Origin: Bacteroidales bacterium
GTDB taxonomy: Bacteria > Bacteroidota > Bacteroidia > Bacteroidales > Paludibacteraceae
DNA: 64,000 nucleotides
Assembly (NCBI GenBank): GCA_012837935.1
Contig: DUQG01000080.1
Span: 24,269 to 88,268, forward strand
Reading direction: 5' to 3'
The notes beneath the pieces are model-generated. The model was not told the origin of the DNA. It was given only the letters and a program-made list of their open reading frames with translations, and made no database searches. Within the stretch, counting starts at the first letter, position 1. Every line of letters begins with the position of its first letter. Made by a program: the position numbers and the translations under genes. This document shows, piece after piece, positions 1 to 7,678 of the stretch.

Positions 1-1
1 A

Positions 2-442
2 AAAAATAAATCCATCAAGCCAAACGATATAAATGCGTTTCTTGCTTCCAAAAATTCATCGGAATTATCACACGGTTGTAAACTTGCCGATTTAGTTTTG
101 CGTCCGCAACTCGATATTTATAGTTTAGCAAAAGCAGTTCCTTCGTTAAAAAATAAGATTGAAAATATCTCTGAAATCAGAGAAGAAATTGTAGAAGCTG
201 TGGAAATTATTTTGAAATACGCGGGATATATTGATAGAGAAAAAATGATTGCAGAAAAACTACATCGTTTGGAAAATATCCAAATCAAAGACAAATTGGA
301 TTATGAAAACATCCTTTCTCTTTCAACCGAAGCTCGTCAAAAACTAAAAAAGATAAATCCGGAAACAATCGGTCAAGCAAGTAGAATTCCGGGAATTTCC
401 CCGAGTGATGTAAATATACTTCTGGTAATGATGGGAAGATAG
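2..442 (+). CDS. mnmG: MnmG (GidA) tRNA uridine 5-carboxymethylaminomethyl synthesis enzyme, C-terminal part
   Basis: The frame is open from base 2 without a start, so this is the 3' end of a gene beginning upstream; about 146 codons are present. The residues match the MnmG C-terminal helical domain: LADLVLRPQL near the start, YAGYIDRE in the middle, and the ending PETIGQASRIPGISPSDVNILLVMM. MnmG with MnmE installs the cmnm5 modification at the wobble uridine of certain tRNAs; this C-terminal region contacts MnmE and tRNA. The FAD-binding part lies outside the window. The gene is often close to the chromosome origin, which agrees with the parS sites just downstream. Confidence 0.95.
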   Translation, partial: KNKSIKPNDINAFLASKNSSELSHGCKLADLVLRPQLDIYSLAKAVPSLKNKIENISEIREEIVEAVEIILKYAGYIDREKMIAEKLHRLENIQIKDKLDYENILSLSTEARQKLKKINPETIGQASRIPGISPSDVNILLVMMGR

Positions 443-474
443 ATTTAGTTAGCAGTTTATAGTAAAATAGTTTT

Positions 475-490
475 TGTTCCACGTGGAACA
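475..490. promoter_or_regulatory. parS: parS centromere-like site 1 (ParB binding)
   Basis: TGTTCCACGTGGAACA is a perfect 16-bp palindrome that fits the widely conserved bacterial parS consensus (TGTTNCACGTGNAACA). It lies between mnmG and uvrC. ParB-CTP clamps load at such sites to segregate the origin region. The function is inferred from the motif and its proximity to mnmG; parA and parB are not in the window. Confidence 0.85.
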
Positions 491-642
491 AAAGAGACAT
501 AAAACTTTGATTATCTGCAAAGTAAAAACAAAAGACTTAATGAAACCTAAACTAATCCTAACTTCTTAATGTTTTCCATTCTAAAAAAAATCAAAACTTG
601 ATTAAGATATTAAGAACACCAAATGATGTTTAGAAACATATT

Positions 643-658
643 TGTTCCACGTGGAACA
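643..658. promoter_or_regulatory. parS: parS centromere-like site 2 (ParB binding)
   Basis: This is a second exact copy of the 16-bp palindrome TGTTCCACGTGGAACA, 168 bp after the first and 38 bp before the uvrC start. Two identical copies in one 253-bp intergenic gap are very unlikely by chance in AT-rich DNA. Confidence 0.85.
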
Positions 659-695
659 TTTTTCAACAAAAGCACTTTTGTAAACCCTTGTAATA

Positions 696-2513
696 ATGAA
701 ATTATCTTTAAAAGAACAGATTGCTTTACTTCCGGAAACACCGGGAGTATATCAATATTTCAATAAAAAAGATGAGATTATTTATGTGGGAAAAGCAAAA
801 AACTTACGTAAAAGAGTTAGTTCTTATTTTACAAAAACACACGATACGCCAAAAATTAGGGTGCTTGTTAAAAACATTGCTTATCTTAGATATATAGTTG
901 TAGAAACGCCGGAAGATGCACTTTTATTAGAAAATAATCTGATAAAAGAATATATGCCCCGATACAACGCAATGCTAAAAGATGGAAAGACCTATCCAAG
1001 TATTTGCATTACGAAAGAAGAATTTCCGCGAATATTTAAGACAAGAAATATAGATAAAAAGATTGGCGAGTATTATGGTCCCTACAGTTCGGTTTGGACA
1101 ATTAATGCCATCTTAGATATTATTCACAGATTGTATAAAGTGAGAACCTGCTCGCTAGCACTAAACGAAGAAAAAATAGTTGAAAATAAATTCAAAGTTT
1201 GCTTAGAATATCACATCAAAAACTGTAAAGGACCTTGCGAAGGTTTGGAAAATAAGGAAGATTACAACCGAGACATCGATGAAATCAGACAGATAATTAA
1301 AGGGGATGCGAACGAAATCAGTAAGATGCTACTTGAGAGAATGAAGAATTTAGCATCTGAATATCGTTACGAAGAAGCCAATGAAGTCAAGCAAAAATAC
1401 GAACTGATTGAAAATTATAAAGCAAAATCAATCGTTGCTAATTCAGTGGTAAATAATACGGATGTATTCGGATACGAAGAAGATGAAAATTCTGCTTACG
1501 TGAATATTTTGCGAGTTTCAAAAGGGGCAATAATTCAAGGATACACCATTGAATATCGAAAGCAATTGGACGAAACAAAGGAAGATATTTTAGCAACTGC
1601 AATAGTGGAATTGCGCAATAAATTAGAAAGTGATTCCAAAGAAATTGTACTCCCCTTCCCTATTGACTTTGAACTTTCGAATGTGAATTTCATAATTCCG
1701 CAGCGTGGTGATAGAAGAAAACTGCTCGATTTATCTACTCAAAATGTAAAGCAATACAAACTTGAAAAACTGAAAAGAGCGGAAAAACTGAATCCTGATC
1801 AAAGAGCGATTCGCATACTTTCAGAAATTCAGGAAAAGTTGCAGTTGGAAAAAATACCGATGACCATCGAGGCTTTTGATAACTCAAATATTTCGGGAAC
1901 GAGTGCGGTGGCAGCTTGTGTTGTTTTCAAAAAAGGAAAACCGAGCAAAAAAGATTATCGAAAATATACTATCAAAACTGTTGAAGGTCCGGATGATTAC
2001 GCATCAATGCAAGAAGTGGTGCGAAGAAGATACACCCGAATGATTGAAGAAGGTAATACCCTACCCGACCTGATTATTGCCGACGGTGGAATTGGTCAGA
2101 TGGAAGTGATTCGGAAAGTGGTGGAAGATGAACTCAATTTAAAAGTTCCGATTGCCGGACTTGCCAAAGACGATAAGCATAAAACCCGCGAACTACTTTT
2201 CGGATTTCCGCCAAAATCAATCGGGATGAAACCGAACGAAATGCTTTTTAAATTGCTAGCCAATATTCAGGAAGAAGTCCATCGTTTTGCGATAAAATTT
2301 CATAGAGACAAGCGAAGTAAAAAACAGACTGCTTCCGAACTCGATAATATCAAAGGAATTGGCAAAGTAACCAAAAATAATCTGATTAAGCATTTTAAAA
2401 GCGTAAAACGAATTAGAACAGCAGAATTTGAAGACATAGAAAAAATTATCGGAACTCACAGAGCATCAATTATTTACAATCATTTTCACCCTGAGTTAAA
2501 GCCGCGAGAGTGA
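696..2513 (+). CDS. uvrC: UvrABC excinuclease subunit C
   Basis: The 605-residue protein has the normal UvrC layout. An N-terminal GIY-YIG nuclease domain (about residues 12-95, with PGVYQYF and IIYVGKAKNLRKRV) makes the 3' incision. A UVR helical motif for UvrB contact lies near residues 205-240. The central RNase H-like nuclease domain, with AFDNSNISG and IADGGIGQ, makes the 5' incision. A C-terminal helix-hairpin-helix (LDNIKGIGKVTKNNLIKHF) completes the protein. It acts in nucleotide excision repair in the cytoplasm. The ATG follows the second parS site directly, so the sites lie in its promoter region. Nothing is missing or truncated. Confidence 0.97.
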   Translation: MKLSLKEQIALLPETPGVYQYFNKKDEIIYVGKAKNLRKRVSSYFTKTHDTPKIRVLVKNIAYLRYIVVETPEDALLLENNLIKEYMPRYNAMLKDGKTYPSICITKEEFPRIFKTRNIDKKIGEYYGPYSSVWTINAILDIIHRLYKVRTCSLALNEEKIVENKFKVCLEYHIKNCKGPCEGLENKEDYNRDIDEIRQIIKGDANEISKMLLERMKNLASEYRYEEANEVKQKYELIENYKAKSIVANSVVNNTDVFGYEEDENSAYVNILRVSKGAIIQGYTIEYRKQLDETKEDILATAIVELRNKLESDSKEIVLPFPIDFELSNVNFIIPQRGDRRKLLDLSTQNVKQYKLEKLKRAEKLNPDQRAIRILSEIQEKLQLEKIPMTIEAFDNSNISGTSAVAACVVFKKGKPSKKDYRKYTIKTVEGPDDYASMQEVVRRRYTRMIEEGNTLPDLIIADGGIGQMEVIRKVVEDELNLKVPIAGLAKDDKHKTRELLFGFPPKSIGMKPNEMLFKLLANIQEEVHRFAIKFHRDKRSKKQTASELDNIKGIGKVTKNNLIKHFKSVKRIRTAEFEDIEKIIGTHRASIIYNHFHPELKPRE

Positions 2514-2710
2514 AATATTTCAAAGAAACAGACTAACTGACCGTGAAAAATGGCGATAAAAACAAGATAAATCAGATAAAAAGTAAAAATAAGTTAAAAA
2601 CAGCACTATCTAAATTATCTATTATAGATAATCTAAAATAGATAAAACTACTACTTAAAAAAAGTAACCTAAAAAAAGTAATTTTTCATTTCTAATTATT
2701 TTAAAAAAAT
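2514..2710. other. AT-rich intergenic region before tsaE
   Basis: About 200 bp with no gene. It is very A-rich and holds a small palindrome, ATTATCTATTATAGATAAT, at 2614-2632. No clear sigma-factor promoter or terminator was recognised. Confidence 0.4.
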
Positions 2711-3142
2711 ATGCTAACAATTCTAACGATACGAAATTTACATACCATAAAATTTACAGCGAAACAATTTGTTACGCACCTAAAAAATAACCCGGAAAAA
2801 GTTTACTGCTTTAACGGAAAAATGGGTGCAGGAAAAACTACATTTATAAAAGCCATTTGTGAAGAGATGGGCGTGCAGGAAACTGTAAACAGTCCCACTT
2901 TTTCCATTGTCAATGAATACGAAGCCAAAGATGGAAAAATTATCTATCATTTCGATTGCTATAGAATAAATTCAATACAAGAAGCCTTGAATATGGGTGC
3001 GGAAGAATATCTGTACAGCGGAAATTATTGCTTTATCGAATGGGCTGAAAATATTGCTTCTATCCTACCCAATGATGCTGTAATGGTAGAAATTGAAGAA
3101 GTAGAAAATGAAGTGCGGATGGTTACGATAGATGCCCCCTAA
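2711..3142 (+). CDS. tsaE: tRNA threonylcarbamoyladenosine biosynthesis ATPase TsaE
   Basis: The 143-residue protein matches the usual TsaE length. A P-loop reads GKMGAGKTTF (about residues 36-45), followed by the family motif NSPTFSIVNEY and HFDCYRI, and by IEWAEN near residue 115. TsaE is the P-loop ATPase that works with TsaB and TsaD to make t6A37 on ANN-decoding tRNAs. The last codons (Asp-Ala-Pro-stop) are read from the beginning of a CCCCCTAA palindromic repeat, so the native C-terminus has probably been replaced or trimmed by that element. Confidence 0.93.
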   Translation: MLTILTIRNLHTIKFTAKQFVTHLKNNPEKVYCFNGKMGAGKTTFIKAICEEMGVQETVNSPTFSIVNEYEAKDGKIIYHFDCYRINSIQEALNMGAEEYLYSGNYCFIEWAENIASILPNDAVMVEIEEVENEVRMVTIDAP

Positions 3143-3178
3143 ATTGGCTACCGCCGAACGTTGTTTCCTCAAGGGGGA
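3135..3178. repeat. G/C-run palindromic repeat at the 3' end of tsaE (family A, element 1)
   Basis: It starts CCCCCTAAATT and ends CTCAAGGGGGACTT, so the outer C5/G5 runs can pair. The TAA at 3140-3142 is the stop of tsaE. Similar elements occur at many places in this window, often exactly at a gene boundary. Confidence 0.6.
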
Positions 3179-3206
3179 CTTTTTGACAGCAAAAAAATGT
3201 CCTAAA

Positions 3207-3386
3207 ATGAAAAAATCAAAAAGAAAAAACAATATCATCAAAGACGCTCTTAAACAGGCAAGAAAAGAAAGCCGTGAAGCTGAAATAAAAACTCATGGCA
3301 AGCCGATTAATCACACAAAGGTACAAGTATCTAAAAAAGCCTATAAACGCGATAAAAAGGTTGATTTAGATAATATAGACATATAA
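3207..3386 (+). CDS. Small basic protein of unknown function
   Basis: This 59-residue lysine/arginine-rich protein starts at the ATG at 3207 (MKKSKRKNNIIK). The reading frame is open further upstream, but that part lies in the palindromic repeat and overlaps tsaE, so it is unlikely to be the true N-terminus. It contains a helical stretch ALKQARKESREAEI and a KVQVSKKAYKR segment. No enzyme motif or membrane segment is visible. It follows tsaE in the same direction. I do not recognise a family with a known role; nucleic-acid binding is possible from composition only. Confidence 0.55.
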   Translation: MKKSKRKNNIIKDALKQARKESREAEIKTHGKPINHTKVQVSKKAYKRDKKVDLDNIDI

Positions 3387-3416
3387 TTGCAGTATTAACC
3401 TTTTTAAAACTAAAAT

Positions 3417-3992
3417 ATGAAAAAAATAATCATAATATTTGTAGCAATTATTTTAAGTTTGAACTTAATGAATGCACAAAAACAAAGACTCTCAATTGGA
3501 TATGGTGTTTACGGTCTTGAAGATTTATTTTTGACCCTATCTTTTTTATCTTCTAATATCTCAACCGGAACAGTAGAAGGTAATACAGACCCTTCATGTA
3601 TCGTTGGACCATTAACAATTAGTTATCATCGTGTCCTTGAACTATATGAAAGATTCTCTTTTGGAGGATCATTAACTTACGACCATTATAAATACGCATC
3701 AAGGGAAAATAATAAAGATGTATTCGGATTTAACTCATTTACATTAGCACCGGAGGGAAAATTTAAATATCTAAATCCGGAAAATAAATTTAATATATAT
3801 GCTTTAATTGGAATGGGATGCACAGTTTTATTCTTTAATAATTATAAAGATAAGCATACGGATACAATAGGACATTTGAATTTACAATTTACGCCACTTG
3901 GACTTGAATACGGTAGAAATGTGAAAGGATTTTTAGAATTGGGTGTTGGTTACAAAGGTATTATTAGCGGTGGAATTTCAGTAAGTTTATAA
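3417..3992 (+). CDS. Secreted protein, probable small outer-membrane beta-barrel
   Basis: The 191-residue protein has an N-terminal signal peptide (MKKIIIIFVAIILSLNLMNAQ, cleavage about residue 20). The mature part has alternating hydrophobic/polar strands rich in Gly and aromatics (RLSIGYGVYGL, FSFGGSLTYDHYKY, FLELGVGYKGIISGGISVSL) ending in hydrophobic residues, as in small outer-membrane barrels. No named family was recognised. It is separated from the convergent dusB gene by a hairpin at 4000-4032. Confidence 0.7.
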   Translation: MKKIIIIFVAIILSLNLMNAQKQRLSIGYGVYGLEDLFLTLSFLSSNISTGTVEGNTDPSCIVGPLTISYHRVLELYERFSFGGSLTYDHYKYASRENNKDVFGFNSFTLAPEGKFKYLNPENKFNIYALIGMGCTVLFFNNYKDKHTDTIGHLNLQFTPLGLEYGRNVKGFLELGVGYKGIISGGISVSL

Positions 3993-3999
3993 AAAATTG

Positions 4000-4032
4000 C
4001 CCTAATCTTTTCTGTAATAGATAAGATTAGGG
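4000..4032. terminator. Hairpin between convergent genes (likely bidirectional terminator)
   Basis: CCCTAATCTT (4000-4009) and AAGATTAGGG (4023-4032) form a perfect 10-bp stem with a 13-nt loop. It lies between the stops of the secreted protein gene (plus strand) and dusB (minus strand). There is an A-run to its left and a T-rich stretch to its right. Confidence 0.6.
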
Positions 4033-4034
4033 AT

Positions 4035-5006
4035 TTATATTTTCACACTGTCAATTATCTCAAAAAGTTCCTCTTTTGTAGTAGCTCTAAGCATAGCAAT
4101 CCGCGTATCTCTAAAATGTGGAATGCCTTTAAAAGTTGGACTTGCAGCCAAATGTCGGCGAGAATGAAGAATTCCTCTACGTTCATCCAACCAATCAATG
4201 GAATTAAGCACGTGCTGCTTTAATATCTCTTTTTGTTCCTCAAAACTCAAAACATCCGTAGTAGTTCCGTTTTCTAAATATTGACGTACTTCAGCAAAAA
4301 TCCATGGTCGCCCTATACTTCCACGACCTATCATTACCGCATCTACACCGTATTTATCAAAACATTCCTTAGCACGTTCACCTGTTGTAACATCACCATT
4401 TCCAATAATCGGAATTTTCATTCTTGGATTGTTTTTCACTTCCCCAATCAAAATCCAATCTGCCTCACCTTTATACATTTGAGAACGAGTACGTCCGTGA
4501 ATACACAAGGCTTGAGCACCACAATCTTGAATTTGCTCTGCTAAATCAACAATTATCTTACTATTTTCATCCCATCCTAAGCGGGTTTTAACTGTTACAG
4601 GCTTATTAACTGCTTTGACAACCACAGTAATTATTTCCAACATTTTAGGAATATCACGCAACAATCCCGCACCTGCACCTTTGCTTGCTACACGTTTTAC
4701 AGGACAACCAAAATTCAAATCAATAATATCCGGATTGGCTTCCTCAGCAATTTTGGCAGCTTCTGCCATTGCATCCGGCTCACGTCCGTAAATCTGAATA
4801 GCTATCGGACGTTCCTCATCGTGCAAGGTAAGTTTTTGTTCCGTACGTTTCACATTTCGTATCAATGCATCCGCAGAAACAAACTCAGTATAAACCATAT
4901 CCGCACCGAATTTTTTGCATAAAAGTCGAAATGCAGGATCGGTAACATCTTCCATAGGTGCTAGAAAAAGTGGTTTGTCAGGAAATTTTATATTAGCGAT
5001 TTTCAT
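4035..5006 (-). CDS. dusB: tRNA-dihydrouridine synthase (DusB family)
   Basis: The 323-residue FMN-dependent TIM-barrel enzyme reduces uridines in the tRNA D-loop. Characteristic motifs are LAPMEDVTDPAFR near the N-terminus, LNFGCPVKRVASKGAGAGLL with the catalytic Cys around residue 100, HGRTRSQMYKG, GNGDV and MIGRGSIGRPW. Length and order are normal for DusB. It is divergently oriented from the U32 gene, with a 140-bp AT-rich gap holding both promoters. The exact target uridine cannot be read from the sequence. Confidence 0.93.
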   Translation of the reverse strand: MKIANIKFPDKPLFLAPMEDVTDPAFRLLCKKFGADMVYTEFVSADALIRNVKRTEQKLTLHDEERPIAIQIYGREPDAMAEAAKIAEEANPDIIDLNFGCPVKRVASKGAGAGLLRDIPKMLEIITVVVKAVNKPVTVKTRLGWDENSKIIVDLAEQIQDCGAQALCIHGRTRSQMYKGEADWILIGEVKNNPRMKIPIIGNGDVTTGERAKECFDKYGVDAVMIGRGSIGRPWIFAEVRQYLENGTTTDVLSFEEQKEILKQHVLNSIDWLDERRGILHSRRHLAASPTFKGIPHFRDTRIAMLRATTKEELFEIIDSVKI

Positions 5007-5146
5007 AAGTTCTAAATAAAAAAGATAATTCTAAGCAAAATAAACTGCGTAAAAGCAGAATATTTACAAAAATAGCCTAAAATAACGTGTTTATAAACAA
5101 ATAAACTGTAAATTTGTTTGATTTTCAAAAATGTAAGTAAATTCAA

Positions 5147-6466
5147 ATGAACAAAATAGAATTAAATAATAAGAAAGAATTCCCCCTTCAGGGGGTTAGG
5201 GGGCCTTTAAGTAGAAAAGACATAGAAATAATGGCGCCTGCAGGTAGTTGGGAAAGTTTGGCTGCAGCGATAAAAGCGGGTGCAAATTCGGTCTATTTTG
5301 GGATTGAAAACCTAAATATGCGAAGCAAATCGAGCAGTAATTTCACTACGGAAGATTTGCGGAAAATTGTAGCAATATGTCAAGAAAACAACGTAAATAG
5401 TTACCTGACCGTAAACACCATTATTTACGACGAAGATATTTCATTGATGCGTGAAATTATCGATACAGCAAAAGAAGTGAATGTTACCGCGATTATTGCA
5501 TCAGATGTAGCAGCAATGATGTATGCATCAAGTATTGGTGTGGAAGTGCATCTTTCAGTACAAACAAACATAACTAATGTGGAATCGTTGAAATTTTATG
5601 CACAATTTGCCGATGTGGTAGTATTAGCACGTGAATTAAATTTGAAGCAAGTGGCTGCAATTCATAAAGCTATTGTAGATGAACAGATTAAAGGCAAAAA
5701 TGGCGAGCTAATTCGTATTGAAATGTTTGCTCACGGTGCACTTTGTATGGCTGTTTCAGGTAAATGTTATTTGAGCCTTCACGAAAAAAATCTTTCAGCG
5801 AATCGTGGTGCTTGTAATCAAATCTGCCGTCGTGGATATATTGTAAAAGATAAAGACAGTGAAGTTGAGTTAGAGATTGATAATGAATATATTATGTCGC
5901 CAAAAGACTTGAAAACTATCGGTTTTTTGGATGAAATGATTGAAGCGGGTGTGCGAGTTTTCAAAATTGAAGGACGTGCCCGTGGACCTGAATATGTAAA
6001 AACTGTGGTAGAATGTTACAGCGAAGCAGTGGATGCAGTTCTGAATGATGAATTTACCGAAGAAAAAGTAGAACAGTGGAATAAGCGTCTTTCTAAGGTA
6101 TTTAATCGCGGATTTTGGAATGGATATTACCTTGGACAACGACTCGGAGAATGGAGCAAAAACTACGGTTCGGAAGCTACACATCGTAAAGTTTATGTGG
6201 GAAAAGTAACTAATTATTACAATAAAATTGGTGTAGCAGAGATTTTACTTGAAGCTCAAAACTTGAAAGTTGGCGATGAAATTCTAATTACAGGAGAAAC
6301 AACTGGTGCTTACGAAGATATTGTAGAAGAATTACGTTTTGAACTTAAACCTGTTCAGGAAGTAAAAAAAGGCGATTTATTCTCGTTAAAAACCGATGAA
6401 CTTGTTAGACGAAATGATAAAGTTTATAAGATAGTGGAAGCGAGTAAGATAAAAAATAGACAGTAA
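5147..6466 (+). CDS. Peptidase U32 family protein (TrhP/YhbU-like)
   Basis: The 439-residue protein has the U32 core: IMAPAGSWESLAAAIKAGANSVYFGI (about residues 28-55) and, in the middle, FAHGALCMAVSGKC, RGACNQICRRGY and FKIEGRARGPEYV. These hold the conserved Cys residues now thought to bind an Fe-S cluster in the RNA-hydroxylating members (TrhP, RlhA). Some Bacteroidota members are annotated as collagenases. A tRNA ho5U role is therefore an inference and proteolysis is unproven. Residues about 12-20 (FPLQGVRGP) are encoded by a palindromic repeat at 5182-5205, so the native start may be nearer SRKDIEIMAPAG. Confidence 0.88.
   Translation: MNKIELNNKKEFPLQGVRGPLSRKDIEIMAPAGSWESLAAAIKAGANSVYFGIENLNMRSKSSSNFTTEDLRKIVAICQENNVNSYLTVNTIIYDEDISLMREIIDTAKEVNVTAIIASDVAAMMYASSIGVEVHLSVQTNITNVESLKFYAQFADVVVLARELNLKQVAAIHKAIVDEQIKGKNGELIRIEMFAHGALCMAVSGKCYLSLHEKNLSANRGACNQICRRGYIVKDKDSEVELEIDNEYIMSPKDLKTIGFLDEMIEAGVRVFKIEGRARGPEYVKTVVECYSEAVDAVLNDEFTEEKVEQWNKRLSKVFNRGFWNGYYLGQRLGEWSKNYGSEATHRKVYVGKVTNYYNKIGVAEILLEAQNLKVGDEILITGETTGAYEDIVEELRFELKPVQEVKKGDLFSLKTDELVRRNDKVYKIVEASKIKNRQ
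5182..5205. repeat. Family A palindromic repeat inside the U32 gene 5' end
   Basis: A perfect CCCCCTTCAGGGGG palindrome (5182-5195) is followed by TTAGGGGGCC. It lies in frame within the first 20 codons of the U32 gene and encodes PLQGVRGP. The same peptide pattern (PLQGAEG) appears at the start of the gene at 40153. Confidence 0.85.
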
Positions 6467-6512
6467 GTTCAAATTTAGATAAGAGTTCTGAGTTTCGAGT
6501 ATTGAGTAACAG

Positions 6513-6540
6513 ACTGACTTTAAGCCATTCGGCGGTTTAT
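6513..6540. repeat. Short GACTTTAAGCC-type repeat (family D)
   Basis: CTGACTTTAAGCCATTCGG lies in the gap between the U32 gene and the convergent PH-domain gene. It resembles palindromic units at 30005, 30411, 46151 and 46369, which share a CTTTAAGCC or CTTGAAGCC core. Confidence 0.4.
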
Positions 6541-6570
6541 TTCATCTATTATATTGTTTTGTATAATATT

Positions 6571-6975
6571 TTAACTAATCTCAATATCGGGTCGTAACCG
6601 TTCGATATTTTCAACAAAACTTACCGTTTCACGTGGAACGAAAACTCTATTTTTATTCATTCCGTAATAAATATTTATTCGATAAGGCGAGCTCTTGGGT
6701 TCGCCTTTTTCTATCTCTTCTATTATGATTTTCTGAATGGATTGGATAGGAATTTCCTTGCAGGTATAAAAACCGTATTTAATTTTTAAAGATTCATTTT
6801 CGAGAATATAATGATAGTTTGAAAAGAAATAAACAATCAATCCTTCCAAAATAAGATAAGCTAAAATTAACCAAAATGACTGTTTGGATATAATCAAAAT
6901 TAGCACGGCAACTAAAATTGCCGTGCTAATAATTATAATTTCTGTTAGTTTATTTCCTTTATAATAGATTTTCAT
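6571..6975 (-). CDS. Bacterial PH-like domain membrane protein
   Basis: The 134-residue protein has two hydrophobic segments near the N-terminus (about residues 12-30 and 35-50). They are followed by a soluble beta-rich part with YHYILENESLKIKYGF and IPIQSIQKIIIEE, as in DUF1200/YyaB-type PH-like proteins. Its start overlaps the stop of the small gene upstream by 4 nt (ATGA), so it is translationally coupled to the fic operon. A near-parS palindrome lies inside the coding sequence at 6625-6640 (residues around VFVPRETV). Function is unknown. Confidence 0.7.
   Translation of the reverse strand: MKIYYKGNKLTEIIIISTAILVAVLILIISKQSFWLILAYLILEGLIVYFFSNYHYILENESLKIKYGFYTCKEIPIQSIQKIIIEEIEKGEPKSSPYRINIYYGMNKNRVFVPRETVSFVENIERLRPDIEIS
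6625..6640. promoter_or_regulatory. parS-like site within a coding sequence
   Basis: CGTTTCACGTGGAACG keeps the GTTNCACGTGNAAC core of parS with one break in symmetry. It is about 6 kb from the two perfect sites. Whether ParB binds it is inference. Confidence 0.45.
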
Positions 6976-7103
6976 TTATCAAAAAGTTTCTCAATTCGTG
7001 GAATCAATCTTACCAATAACTCATCACTCGTTATGGCTCGATGATAATCTTCATCGGGTTCATAAATGTAATAGTCAGTTAAATTTTCTACAATATCACT
7101 CAT
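6972..7103 (-). CDS. Small protein encoded between fic and the PH-domain gene
   Basis: The 43-residue acidic protein starts [20 protein letters not shown] and ends RIEKLFDK. The ATG at 7101-7103 overlaps the fic stop by 8 nt, and its own stop overlaps the next start by 4 nt, so all three genes are probably one transcript. A longer frame exists upstream but runs within fic. It lacks the S/T-xxx-E-G/N inhibitory motif of Fic antitoxins, and the upstream Fic protein carries its own. The role is unknown; the tight overlaps argue that it is real. Confidence 0.5.
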   Translation of the reverse strand: MSDIVENLTDYYIYEPDEDYHRAITSDELLVRLIPRIEKLFDK

Positions 7104-7644
7104 CTTTCTTATACCCTTCATAATAGTAAGATTGCTCGATTCCTTTGAAAATAATTTCTCTGTTATGAATATCATCTGTTAGATTTTCAAAAAGCAATAC
7201 TCTGATTTCTAAATCATTGACAAAACTTCTTTCCATAGCCTGCAAGTATAGATTTTTATCTACTTTTTGCCAATCAACCATTTTTTGCAATCTTGATTTC
7301 AACATCAAATCCAACCAAATCCGCATAGTTCTGCCATTGCCTTCCATAAACGGATGCGCAATATTCATTTCAACGTACTTCTCAATTATCTCTTCAAATG
7401 AATTTTCAGGCATCTGTTCTATTTTCACTAAAATCTCTTTCAAATACAAGGAATTAGCAAAACGAAATCCACCTTTTGAAATATTTTTTATACGAATTTC
7501 CCCTGCAAAATCATATAAGCCGGCGAATAAGTATTGATGAATTTGCTGTAAACCTTTGAAAGTACCAACTTCAAAAGTATCAATTGCACCACTTTCAAAT
7601 AAGTGATAAGCTTTTTCTAAACTTAATTTATCAATGTTTCTCAT
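7096..7644 (-). CDS. fic: Class III Fic-domain adenylyltransferase
   Basis: The 182-residue protein transfers AMP to protein targets. The Fic motif [12 protein letters not shown] (residues 97-108) is intact, including the catalytic His97. The C-terminus carries SYYYEG (Ser172 to Gly177), which matches the S-xxx-E-G autoinhibitory motif of class III Fic proteins such as the Neisseria meningitidis enzyme; the whole protein resembles that one closely in length and in stretches such as [18 protein letters not shown]. It is therefore expected to be self-inhibited and not part of a two-gene toxin-antitoxin pair. It heads a three-gene overlapping operon. Confidence 0.93.
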   Translation of the reverse strand: MRNIDKLSLEKAYHLFESGAIDTFEVGTFKGLQQIHQYLFAGLYDFAGEIRIKNISKGGFRFANSLYLKEILVKIEQMPENSFEEIIEKYVEMNIAHPFMEGNGRTMRIWLDLMLKSRLQKMVDWQKVDKNLYLQAMERSFVNDLEIRVLLFENLTDDIHNREIIFKGIEQSYYYEGYKKDE

Positions 7645-7678
7645 TTGCTGAATTCGTATAAAATCGTGTTAATTGTCG

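Noticed and set aside
3132..3206. Longer N-terminus of the small basic protein
   Set aside because: This part overlaps tsaE and is read from the palindromic repeat; the ATG at 3207 is a more plausible start.
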